12,042 nucleotides of DNA from Paracoccaceae bacterium (GTDB lineage Bacteria > Pseudomonadota > Alphaproteobacteria > Rhodobacterales > Rhodobacteraceae). Positions 1-6,934 of the stretch are shown piece after piece; positions within the stretch are counted from its first letter, which is position 1, and each line of letters opens with the position of its first letter. The stretch spans positions 1 to 12,042 of the forward strand of contig DNSZ01000299.1 in assembly GCA_003500165.1 (NCBI GenBank), in the 5' to 3' direction. The notes under the pieces were generated by a model, which saw only the letters and a list, made by a program, of their open reading frames with translations, ran no database searches and was not told where the DNA came from. The position numbers were made by a program, and so were the translations under genes.

Positions 1-855
1 ATCCATCACGAACACATGGCTGGTGCGGCGCCCGGTGCGCAGCCCGCCATCGCGCTTGACCACATGGGCAAGCAGCTCGTCGGTGTGCAGGTGCCCCTTC
101 ATCAGCGCGCGCGCGCGATCCTGATGCACCAGTTCCACGCCACGGGCGGCGGCGGCGGAATGGTTGCGGATATCCTCGATCTCGATGCCCGAAAGATCCT
201 CGCCCAGTTCTTCGGCGACCACCTCGATCCGGCGGCGATCGCCGATCAGGATCGGGCGGATCAGGCCATGCCGCATGCCCAGCAGCGCGCCTTCCAGCGC
301 ATCCGTCGATTCGGGCGCGACCACGGCGGTCGGGGCGGGCTCGATGCCCGCGCATTTCTCCATGATCGCCTCGAAATGGCGGTGCCGCTTGACCAGCAGG
401 CCGGGCACCTCGGTCTCGTCGAAGACAAGCTTGCGCTCGGGCGCGATCACCTCGGCCTCGCCTTCCAGAACCCGAACCCCGTCGGCCACGCGATCGACCG
501 TCGTGGCCATCCGGATCAGGCGGTTGGCTTCCTTGGCGGTGACCTCGACCCGGATCGTGACCTCCTGCCCGGAATGGACCCGGTCAAGAAACCGGAAGGT
601 CTGGCCGCGATAGAAGGTGCCGGGCCCCGGCAGCCTGTTGCCCAGCAGCGCCGAGATCAGCGAACCGACCCACATCGACGGCGCCACGGCCTCGTTCGTG
701 CCGTCGCCGTCACCGTCATATTGCGGCAGATGCAGCGGGTTGTGATTGCCCGACGAGTTGGCGAACACATAAAGATCGTCGGCGGTGCACATCCGGCGCA
801 TCTCGGCCGAGTCGCCGATCTCGATTTCGTCGTACAGGCGGTTCTCGGTCTTCAT
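1..855 (-). CDS. Bifunctional MaoC-family enoyl-CoA hydratase / phosphate acyltransferase (Pta/Ptb), 3' end missing
   Basis: The first 285 codons are present; the gene continues past the left window edge. An N-terminal MaoC hot-dog domain (about residues 10-140) contains the signature SSGNHNPLHL at 34-43. A phosphotransacetylase/phosphotransbutyrylase domain starts near residue 155-160 and is still open at RTGRRTSHVFVMD. Family members with this fusion are annotated as bifunctional enoyl-CoA hydratase/phosphate acetyltransferase. They would hydrate or dehydrate enoyl/3-hydroxyacyl-CoA and exchange acyl-CoA for acyl-phosphate in the cytoplasm. The ATG at 853-855 overlaps the upstream stop as ATGA and is preceded by GGAGAG eight bases away, so translation is probably coupled. 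Oddity: the usual catalytic Asp of the D-x4-H pair is Asn37 here, while His42 is kept. An acetate/propionate-type kinase often follows in such operons but would lie outside the window. The acyl chain used cannot be read from the sequence. Confidence 0.85.
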   Translation of the reverse strand, partial: MKTENRLYDEIEIGDSAEMRRMCTADDLYVFANSSGNHNPLHLPQYDGDGDGTNEAVAPSMWVGSLISALLGNRLPGPGTFYRGQTFRFLDRVHSGQEVTIRVEVTAKEANRLIRMATTVDRVADGVRVLEGEAEVIAPERKLVFDETEVPGLLVKRHRHFEAIMEKCAGIEPAPTAVVAPESTDALEGALLGMRHGLIRPILIGDRRRIEVVAEELGEDLSGIEIEDIRNHSAAAARGVELVHQDRARALMKGHLHTDELLAHVVKRDGGLRTGRRTSHVFVMD

Positions 856-3287
856 TCGGCGGGCTCTCCGCTTTTGCTGGGTTCGCGTTCGGGTCTGGCC
901 GGTGCCAGCGGATCGTCGGGGATATCGCCCGTGATCGGTGGCAAGTCCAGCGCCACATGGAACCTTTGCAACAAGTCGAAGCTGTGCGGGTCCATCTCGC
1001 CGATCGGACCGACGATGAAGCGCACGACCTCGCCGGCCAGCGCCCGCTCTTCGGGGATTTCCAGCAATTCGGGCAATGTCTCGATGGCGCGGGCCGGTTC
1101 GAAATGGGCGATGATCGTCTGTTCGTGGATGATCCGCGCGCGGATCGGCGCATCGATGTTGCAGAATGGCTCGTCGAGGGTCATCACCCGGGTCGAGCGT
1201 TCCAGCCGGTCGCGCCGCACCGTGCCGCGGCTTCCGGCAAGCAGGATCAGCATCCGCACGACCGCCTCGACAAAGCCGCCCTGCCCGATATGCATCAGCG
1301 CGGTCTGAACGGCGGGCAGGGCCCGCAATTCGGCCTGGTCCTTCAGGGTGCGCCCGGCCTCATGCGCCTTGCCGAACCAGCGCGCCCAGGGCGTGCCCCA
1401 CATCCCGTAAAAGGCCAGTTCGAACAGCATGTCGCGCATGTCGCGGCTCAGATCGAGCGACTGTTCGATCCAGTCGGCCATCACCCGTTCGGCGCCCAGG
1501 AACAGGTTGTCGGGCGCGGCGGGTTGGCGGGCTTCTCGGGCACGCGCGGCCGCCGCGGTGACCGTTGCCGCAAGCGGGTTGCGACCCGACCACAGGGCGC
1601 GCTGCAACCGCAACGGGTGCATCATCCGGGCGAATTCGGCGCCGGTGTCGGACGCCATGGCGCGCACCCAGGGGCGGAGGAACAGCTCATAGGCGCTGGC
1701 CTGGATCTCGGAGGCGCGGGCCACGGCGGCAAATGGCCGTTCATCGGCCCGCCCGTCGTCAAGCGCGCGGATATCGTCGAGCTTGCGCGCGCGGAAGCTG
1801 ACCTGGAACGTCCGGTCCAGAACGTCGCCGCGATAATCGTCGATCACCATTTCATAAAGCCCGGGCGCCAGCGATTCGATGGTCTTCAGCGTCGAGGCGA
1901 CCTCGGTATGTTCCTTCTGGGCAATCTTCGAAGAGACGAAGATGCCCAGATGGCCGACCTGATCGTGCACCATGTAGACGATGCGCTGGCCCCTGATCTC
2001 GATCTCGGACTCGTCGGGATAGGTGTCGAGGATCCAGTTGAGCGCCTGTTGCGGCGGCGTGATGTTGTCGCCCCAGCTGGTGAACACGATGATCGGCGAC
2101 TGGATGTTCTTGATGTCGATCGGGCGGCCCGGCTCCAGCTGGGCCTGGTTCTTCACCAGCTTGTTGCCGACGAACAGCTCGCTGACGATCCAGCGGATTT
2201 CCGCCTCGTTCAGCAGAAAGAAGCCGCCCCACCAGGTCTCGAACTCGACGAACCGGTCGGCCTCGGTATCGGCCTTGGCATAAAGGTCGAAATACTTGCG
2301 AAAGAAACTGCGGCTGGGGTTCAGCATTTCGAAATTCTGCACCAGATGGGCGCCGTCGAACACGCCGTTGCCAAGATCGGCCAGCAGCATCGGAATCCAC
2401 GCGCCGCCCAGAACGCCGCCATTGTAGCGCATCGGGTTGATGCCGGCCTCGCCCGCCCAGGTCGAGACCGGCGCGCCGTTCAGGACCACCGGGCCGGTCA
2501 GGTCGGGATTGGTCGCAGCCAGCAGCAGCGACGCCCAGCCGCCCTGGCAGTTCCCGGTGATCACCGGTTTGGGCGATTTCGGATGGCGCCGCATCACCTC
2601 GCGCACGAATTCGGCCTCGGACCGGGTGACGTCGCCCAGGGTCTGGCCGGGCTCCGGCATCCGCTTGAAGTTGACGAAATAGACCGGGTGGCCGTCGCGC
2701 AGGGCGACGCCGACCTGGCTGTCGGTCTTGAACCCGCCGATGCCGCCGCCATGGCCGGCGCGCGGGTCGATGATGATATAGGGCCGTTTCCACGGCATCA
2801 CCTCGCAGCCCTCGGGCGGCAGGATCTGCAGCAGCTGGTAATTCGACGGATGCACCAGATCGCTGCCTTCGAGGATCACCTCGTAGTCATAGCTCAGCAC
2901 CGGCGGGCAGCCGGCGGCCTCATGCGCCAGAAAAACGTCGCCGCGGCGGCGCAGCGTGTCGGCGGTCAGCACCCCGCGTTCGGCCGAATCGCGCAGATAG
3001 GCCTGCCAGTCCCGCCACAGCTGGCCCGATTGCGCCGCCTTGGCCATCTGGTCGAACACGCCGCGCAGGCCGTGCAAAGTCTTTTCCGCCCGTTCGCTGT
3101 GGGTGCCGGCGATGCGGTCGGCATTGCGCTGCGCCGCGCGGGCCCAGATCTTGCCGATTTCGGTCATCGCGTTCAGTTCGACGCCGGCGGCCTCGGTCAG
3201 CTCGCCGGGCTTGCTGGCGGCCTCGTCGCGCCACAGATCGGCGAGGTCGTGCGACTTCAACCCGAACGCCTGGTAGATGCTGGTCAT
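852..3287 (-). CDS. DUF3141 protein, PHA-synthase-like alpha/beta hydrolase
   Basis: This 811-residue protein has an alpha/beta-hydrolase core at about residues 165-450 and a long C-terminal extension. Visible active-site candidates are the Cys lipase box GNCQGG (Cys247), Asp407 in SWGDNITPP and His446 in VGHLGIF. The same Cys-Asp-His triad is known from poly(3-hydroxyalkanoate) synthases (PhaC). DUF3141 proteins are distant PhaC relatives of unproven function; polymer synthesis, thiolysis or acyl-CoA hydrolysis are all possible. The first 150 residues are helical and acidic/basic, with no signal peptide, so a cytoplasmic or granule-bound location is likely. The ATG at 3285-3287 lies 15 bp after the fabI stop, with AGGGGG eight bases upstream. 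The stop overlaps the next start as ATGA. The operon position suggests that the product feeds, or is fed by, the enoyl reductase and the hydratase/phosphotransacylase. Confidence 0.85.
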   Translation of the reverse strand: MTSIYQAFGLKSHDLADLWRDEAASKPGELTEAAGVELNAMTEIGKIWARAAQRNADRIAGTHSERAEKTLHGLRGVFDQMAKAAQSGQLWRDWQAYLRDSAERGVLTADTLRRRGDVFLAHEAAGCPPVLSYDYEVILEGSDLVHPSNYQLLQILPPEGCEVMPWKRPYIIIDPRAGHGGGIGGFKTDSQVGVALRDGHPVYFVNFKRMPEPGQTLGDVTRSEAEFVREVMRRHPKSPKPVITGNCQGGWASLLLAATNPDLTGPVVLNGAPVSTWAGEAGINPMRYNGGVLGGAWIPMLLADLGNGVFDGAHLVQNFEMLNPSRSFFRKYFDLYAKADTEADRFVEFETWWGGFFLLNEAEIRWIVSELFVGNKLVKNQAQLEPGRPIDIKNIQSPIIVFTSWGDNITPPQQALNWILDTYPDESEIEIRGQRIVYMVHDQVGHLGIFVSSKIAQKEHTEVASTLKTIESLAPGLYEMVIDDYRGDVLDRTFQVSFRARKLDDIRALDDGRADERPFAAVARASEIQASAYELFLRPWVRAMASDTGAEFARMMHPLRLQRALWSGRNPLAATVTAAAARAREARQPAAPDNLFLGAERVMADWIEQSLDLSRDMRDMLFELAFYGMWGTPWARWFGKAHEAGRTLKDQAELRALPAVQTALMHIGQGGFVEAVVRMLILLAGSRGTVRRDRLERSTRVMTLDEPFCNIDAPIRARIIHEQTIIAHFEPARAIETLPELLEIPEERALAGEVVRFIVGPIGEMDPHSFDLLQRFHVALDLPPITGDIPDDPLAPARPEREPSKSGEPAE

Positions 3288-3302
3288 GGCGGAGGCCCCC
3301 TG

Positions 3303-4076
3303 TCAGGCAGTGATGGAATAGCCACCGTCGATGGCATGAACGCCGCCGGTGACATTGGCGGCCGCGCGGCTGGCCAGGAAGGCGGCATAGGCGCCGACAT
3401 CCTCGATCGTTGCGAGGTGATGCATCGGTGCCTTTGCCGCCGCCGCGTTCAGCAATTCGTCGAAATGCCCGATCCCCGAGGCGGCGCGGGTCTGCAGCGG
3501 CCCGGGCGACAGCGCGTGGACCGAAATCCCCTTGGGCCCCAGCTCGGCCGCGGCATAGCGCACAGCCGATTCCAGCGCGGCCTTCACCGGGCCCATGATG
3601 TTGTAATGCTCGACCACACGCTGCGAGCCGAAGAACGACACCGACATCGCGGTGCCGCCATCGGCCATCAGCGGTTCGGCCCGGCGGATCATCCGCAGGA
3701 AGGAATGGACCGAGACGTCCATCGCCAGCCCGAATCCTTCGGCCGAGCAATCCACCACCCGGCCGTGCAGATCGTCCCGCGGGCAGAAGGCGATCGAGTG
3801 CAGCAGCGTGTCGAGCCCGCCCCAGCTTTCTTCGATGGTGGCGAACAGCGCATCCATCTGGCCCGGGTCGCCGACATCGAGCGGCAGGATGATCTCGGCG
3901 CCCAGCTGCTCGGCCAGCGGTCGGACATGGGGCTCGGCCCGGGCGTTGAGATAGGTGACGGCCAGCCGGGCGCCCTGGGCGTGCAGCGCCCGGGCACACC
4001 CCCAGGCGATCGACTGATCATTGGCGATCCCGACGACCAGGGCGCGCTGGCCGGTCAGATCGAACAGATGCGGCAT
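3303..4076 (-). CDS. fabI: Enoyl-[ACP] reductase, FabI type (NADH)
   Basis: This 257-residue short-chain dehydrogenase of usual FabI length starts with the divergent FabI nucleotide-binding signature GIANDQSIAWG (residues 16-26). The catalytic pair Tyr158-x6-Lys165 lies in HYNIMGPVKAALE. The segments PGPLQTRAASGI and IDGGYS are also family-typical. FabI reduces trans-2-enoyl thioesters with NAD(P)H. Oddity: the second active-site tyrosine of E. coli FabI (Tyr146) aligns with Phe148 here. The ATG at 4074-4076 has GGGAGAGG five bases upstream and opens a three-gene operon. Because it is co-transcribed with a PhaC-like hydrolase and a hydratase/phosphotransacylase, it may be a specialised paralogue acting on CoA thioesters rather than the housekeeping fatty-acid-synthesis enzyme. 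That role is inference; family membership is firm. Confidence 0.88.
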   Translation of the reverse strand: MPHLFDLTGQRALVVGIANDQSIAWGCARALHAQGARLAVTYLNARAEPHVRPLAEQLGAEIILPLDVGDPGQMDALFATIEESWGGLDTLLHSIAFCPRDDLHGRVVDCSAEGFGLAMDVSVHSFLRMIRRAEPLMADGGTAMSVSFFGSQRVVEHYNIMGPVKAALESAVRYAAAELGPKGISVHALSPGPLQTRAASGIGHFDELLNAAAAKAPMHHLATIEDVGAYAAFLASRAAANVTGGVHAIDGGYSITA

Positions 4077-4230
4077 GGTGGCCTCTCCCGGGTCGGATAC
4101 TTGGCCATGGGTTACGCCGGGAATGTGAAGCTTTTCTTATGCCGGCCGCGGGCAGGATCGACGCGGCGGGTATCGCCTTCCGGGCATCGGGACGCTAGGT
4201 CAGGGGAGACATGATGCAGAGGGCTGTGCC
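4077..4230. promoter_or_regulatory. Divergent intergenic region between fabI operon and sugar kinase
   Basis: This 154-bp gap separates divergent start codons, so both promoters should lie here or nearby. The most AT-rich stretch is at 4121-4142 (AAGCTTTTCTTATG). On the plus strand TCTTAT at 4135-4140 is a possible -10 but has no good -35. On the minus strand TTCACA sits in the same tract as a possible -35, without a convincing -10. Shine-Dalgarno sequences are clear on both sides (GGGAGAGG for fabI; AGGGGAG and AGAGGG on the kinase side). No strong dyad is seen. Confidence 0.4.
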
Positions 4231-4234
4231 ATGA
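4211..4234 (+). CDS. Possible 7-codon upstream leader ORF overlapping the kinase start
   Basis: A strong Shine-Dalgarno AGGGGAG (4202-4208) lies next to ATGATG at 4211, which opens the frame MMQRAVP. It closes with TGA at 4232-4234, overlapping the kinase ATG as ATGA. This arrangement would couple kinase translation to leader translation. The alternative is that the kinase uses only AGAGGG (4218-4223), seven bases before its own ATG, and the short frame is chance. The peptide is too short to have a recognisable function. Confidence 0.3.
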   Translation: MMQRAVP

Positions 4235-5127
4235 CCAACATCCTGCTGGCCGGGCAGGCGGTGCTCGACTTCATCTTCGAGGTCGAGGAATTGCCGACGA
4301 AGCCCGAAAAATACCGTGCCGGCGCGGCCCAGATCATCGGTGGCGGCTGCGCGGCCAATGCCGCCGTCGCGGTCGAGCGGCTTGGCGGGCAGGCCTTCAT
4401 CGCGACCCGGGTCGGCGGCGACCCGGTCGGCCAGACGATCGCCGACGGTCTGGCGGCCGAGGGCGTCAACATCGACAACCTGTTCCGCGCCGATGATGGC
4501 AATTCGAGCTATTCGGCGATTTCGGTCGACCGCCATGGCGACCGCCAGATCGTCAATCTGCGCGGCACCGGGCTGGGCGATCCGCTGGACTGGACGCTGC
4601 CCGAGCGGATCGACGCCGTGCTTGCCGATACCCGATGGGAGGCCGGCGCGACCCAGGCGCTGACCCTGGCGCGGGAACGCGGCATCCCGGGTGTGCTGGA
4701 CGGCGAATCGCCGATCCCCCAGGCGCTGGCGGCGCTGGCCAGCCATGTGGTGTTTTCGATGCAGGGCATCGCCCATTTCACCGGCGATTCCGCCGTCGGC
4801 GCGGCCTTGGCGGTGGCGGCGCACCGCCTGCCCGGCTGGGTCGCGGTGACCGATGGCGGCAATGGCACCTATCACTGGAAGGATGGCAGCGTGGTGCACA
4901 CCCCGGCCTTTCGGGTCCATGTGGTCGACACGCTGGGCGCGGGCGACGTGTTCCACGGCGCCTTCACGCTGGCCCTGGCCGAGGGGCTGGACGAAGGCGC
5001 GGCGATCCGCTTTGCCTCGGCCACCGCGGCGCTGAAATGCACCCGCCGGGGCGGGCGGGCCGGCACCCCAAGCCGGGCAGAGGTCGCGGCGCTCTTGCGC
5101 AACGGCCAGACGGCGGCGGCCGAATAG
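4231..5127 (+). CDS. PfkB/ribokinase-family sugar kinase, YihV (sulfofructose kinase)-like
   Basis: This 298-residue kinase has the normal PfkB length. It has the N-terminal GGGCAANAAVA glycine motif (37-47) and the C-terminal signature DTLGAGDVFHGAF (233-245), with Asp239 as the expected catalytic base. It would phosphorylate a sugar or sugar-acid hydroxyl with ATP in the cytoplasm. The stretches LPTKPEKY, LADTRW and FASATAALKCTRRGGRAGTP closely resemble what I recall of E. coli YihV, the kinase of sulfoquinovose breakdown. Lys27, Asn109 and Arg135 fall where YihV has residues I recall as lining the sulfonate pocket. No isomerase, aldolase or reductase of that pathway is in the window, so the substrate stays open. 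The gene is monocistronic here: it diverges from the fabI operon and converges on the MFS gene. The ATG at 4231 follows AGAGGG by seven bases. Confidence 0.85.
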   Translation: MTNILLAGQAVLDFIFEVEELPTKPEKYRAGAAQIIGGGCAANAAVAVERLGGQAFIATRVGGDPVGQTIADGLAAEGVNIDNLFRADDGNSSYSAISVDRHGDRQIVNLRGTGLGDPLDWTLPERIDAVLADTRWEAGATQALTLARERGIPGVLDGESPIPQALAALASHVVFSMQGIAHFTGDSAVGAALAVAAHRLPGWVAVTDGGNGTYHWKDGSVVHTPAFRVHVVDTLGAGDVFHGAFTLALAEGLDEGAAIRFASATAALKCTRRGGRAGTPSRAEVAALLRNGQTAAAE

Positions 5128-5259
5128 GGCGCGCCGCGCCTCGTGTCTTCGCCATGATCGGGTGGGTCCGGGTGCGCCGCTGCGGTGGCGTTCGGCGCCA
5201 GTCCTTGCCCCTTCGATCCGCTTTTGCAGGTGCGCTGCAAGACCGTCGGTCATGGCTGG

Positions 5260-5298
5260 GGACCGCTGGTCTTGACAAAAGGTTGATCGGACCGCTGG
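5260..5298. repeat. Pair of 10-bp direct repeats GGACCGCTGG
   Basis: GGACCGCTGG occurs at 5260-5269 and again at 5289-5298, 29 bp apart start to start. TTGACA (5272-5277), a perfect -35 hexamer, lies between the copies. No matching -10 is seen 16-18 bp downstream, so a promoter is not supported. Paired sites for a regulator are one possibility; chance is another. Confidence 0.4.
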
Positions 5299-5479
5299 CG
5301 GGGGTTACACGTCGCGTAGGCTCTGCGGATGGCGGGGAAGGTGACCCGGACACTGCGCCTGACGGTCGGTTTGCCCAGCCCGGTGGGGCTGGCGCCTGCC
5401 CGGCGGCTGGGATTCACGTTCATCGGGGGGAGTTCTTGCCTCGAAGCATCAAGATACCGAGAATTGTGACCATGAGCTT

Positions 5480-5512
5480 ATACCAACGTTCATTGACCAT
5501 GACCGTTGGTAT
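5480..5512. promoter_or_regulatory. 33-bp dyad, candidate operator or hairpin
   Basis: Perfect 9-bp arms ATACCAACG (5480-5488) and CGTTGGTAT (5504-5512) continue inward, after one mismatched pair, with TCAT/ATGA around a 5-base centre TGACC. The symmetry is large enough for a dimeric repressor site (TetR-like in size) or a stable RNA hairpin. On the minus strand TATAAG overlaps the dyad's left edge as a possible -10. No T tract follows on either strand, which argues against an intrinsic terminator. No gene start lies nearby, so the target is unclear. Confidence 0.5.
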
Positions 5513-5653
5513 GAGGTGTTCCGTCCGTCGAAAACGACATCACGGGACCGGGGCGGTACGGGGCGACATCACGGCAGCAGAGATGCGGCAACTCGCCCGG
5601 GCGCAGACCAGGCATGGCGGCGGTTCGCCGTGGCCGGTGACCGTGGCAGCCGA

Positions 5654-6922
5654 TCACTGCCGGGCGGCATCCGTACCCGCGCCCCCTCCCCTGTCGCCGC
5701 GCTTCTTGCTGCGCGTGGACAGTCTGCCATGCAGGGGGATCAGGCCCGCGATCGTCAGAACCGCAAAAGACGCGCCGGCCACAAAGGTCCAGCGCGCGCC
5801 GAAGGCGTCCCACAGGACCCCGGCGATGACGCTGGCAGCCAGCAGGGCCGCGCCGGTGACAAGGTTGAACATGCCAAAGGCGGTGCCGCGCAGTTCGGGC
5901 GGCGCGCTGTCGGCGATCAGCGCGGCAAGAATGCCTTGCGTCAGGCCCAGATGCAGCCCCCACAGCACGATGCCCGCCAGAATGCTCCAGAGGCCCGGGC
6001 CGAACGCCAGCGTCAGATCGGCCGCAACCAGGAACAGAAGGCCGACGATCAGCATCCCGATGCGGTTCATCCGGTCCGACAACGCGCCCGCCGGATAGGC
6101 GGAGAGCGCATAGGCGACATTCAGAACCACCAGAACCAGCGGCACGAACATCAGCGCCAGGCCGGCGCCTTCGGCCCGCAGGATCAGGAAGGCCTCGCTG
6201 AACCGCGCCAGCGTGAACAGCGCCGCCACCGCGACCACCCACCAATAGATGCCGCCCAGCCGGGCCAGTTCCGGCCGCGCAAGCGGATTGCGAACCTGTC
6301 GCAGCCCGGCCGGCCGTGCAGGTTCGTGCACCAGCAACAGGATCAGCGCCAGCGCCGCAAAGGCCGGGATCACGGCCACCCAGAACACCGCAGCGAAATC
6401 GTCGGCGAACAGCCACATCAGACCGATCGCCAGGAGCGGCCCGATAAAGGCCCCGGCGGTGTCGAGCGATTGCCGCAGCCCGAAGGCCGCGCCGCGCAAA
6501 TCCGCCGGCGCGATATCGGCGACCAGCGCGTCGCGCGGCGCGCCGCGGATGCCCTTGCCCACACGGTCGATGAAACGCGCCGCCACCAGCCAGCCGATCG
6601 ACGGTGCCAGCGGAAAGATCGGCTTGGTCACCGCGGCAAGGCCATAGCCGATCGCCGCCAGTTCCTTGCGTCGGCCGATCCGGTCGCTCAGCGCCCCGGA
6701 AAAGACCTTGACGATCGCCGCTGTCGCCTCGGCGATCCCCTCGATGATCCCGACCGTCAGCGCCGTCGCGCCGAGCCCCACCACCAGGTAGAGCGGCAGC
6801 AATGCATGGATCATTTCGGAGGACACATCCATCAGCAGCGACACGAAGCCCAGCGCCCAGATCCCCGCCGGCAGGCGCCGCCATGTCCGGGCCGTCAAGG
6901 CGCTGGGGTCGGGCGGGCCCAT
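5654..6922 (-). CDS. MFS transporter, substrate unknown
   Basis: This 422-residue integral membrane protein shows the pattern of about 12 hydrophobic segments of the major facilitator superfamily. The first helix is near residues 15-40, followed by the loop 2-3 motif GALSDRIGRRK and the conserved RVGKGIRGAPRDALVAD segment. A matching half motif GALSDRMNRIG occurs in the second half. The C-terminal tail STRSKKRGDRGGG is basic and cytoplasmic. The family moves small solutes or drugs across the inner membrane using an ion gradient; nothing here fixes the substrate. The ATG at 6920-6922 has GGAGG five bases upstream. It is the last gene of a co-directional run behind mct and a possible small ORF 12 bp upstream. 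Export or uptake of a C4/C5 dicarboxylate connected with mct-meh is possible but only a guess from position. Confidence 0.85.
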   Translation of the reverse strand: MGPPDPSALTARTWRRLPAGIWALGFVSLLMDVSSEMIHALLPLYLVVGLGATALTVGIIEGIAEATAAIVKVFSGALSDRIGRRKELAAIGYGLAAVTKPIFPLAPSIGWLVAARFIDRVGKGIRGAPRDALVADIAPADLRGAAFGLRQSLDTAGAFIGPLLAIGLMWLFADDFAAVFWVAVIPAFAALALILLLVHEPARPAGLRQVRNPLARPELARLGGIYWWVVAVAALFTLARFSEAFLILRAEGAGLALMFVPLVLVVLNVAYALSAYPAGALSDRMNRIGMLIVGLLFLVAADLTLAFGPGLWSILAGIVLWGLHLGLTQGILAALIADSAPPELRGTAFGMFNLVTGAALLAASVIAGVLWDAFGARWTFVAGASFAVLTIAGLIPLHGRLSTRSKKRGDRGGGAGTDAARQ

Positions 6923-6934
6923 GATCCCCTCCGG

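Larger units (their letters stand above)
5128..5653. other. 526-bp gene-free stretch between convergent genes
   Basis: No reading frame here has both a credible ribosome binding site and recognisable protein content. Frames that cross it are extensions of antisense shadows. It contains a perfect 6-bp hairpin TTGCAG/CTGCAA (5224-5240), paired direct repeats around 5260-5298, a 7-bp hairpin CCAGCCC/GGGCTGG (5375-5392) without a T tract, and the 33-bp dyad at 5480-5512. The segment 5440-5520 is visibly less GC-rich than its surroundings, as promoters often are. No clear intrinsic terminator for either flanking gene was found. A small RNA gene is possible but unproven. Confidence 0.5.

Noticed and set aside
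957..4214. Very long plus-strand open frame (1085 codons) opposite the fabI operon
   Set aside because: It is antisense to three recognisable genes and encodes Arg/Gln/Asp/Gly-rich sequence with no domain; this is expected in GC-rich DNA with G/C third positions.
5272..5300. Sigma-70 promoter at TTGACA 5272
   Set aside because: The -35 is perfect but no acceptable -10 lies 16-18 bp downstream, where the sequence is GC-rich.
5240..5410. 57-codon minus-strand frame starting MNVNPSRRAG
   Set aside because: No Shine-Dalgarno before the ATG, rare AGG/AGA codons and no recognisable similarity.
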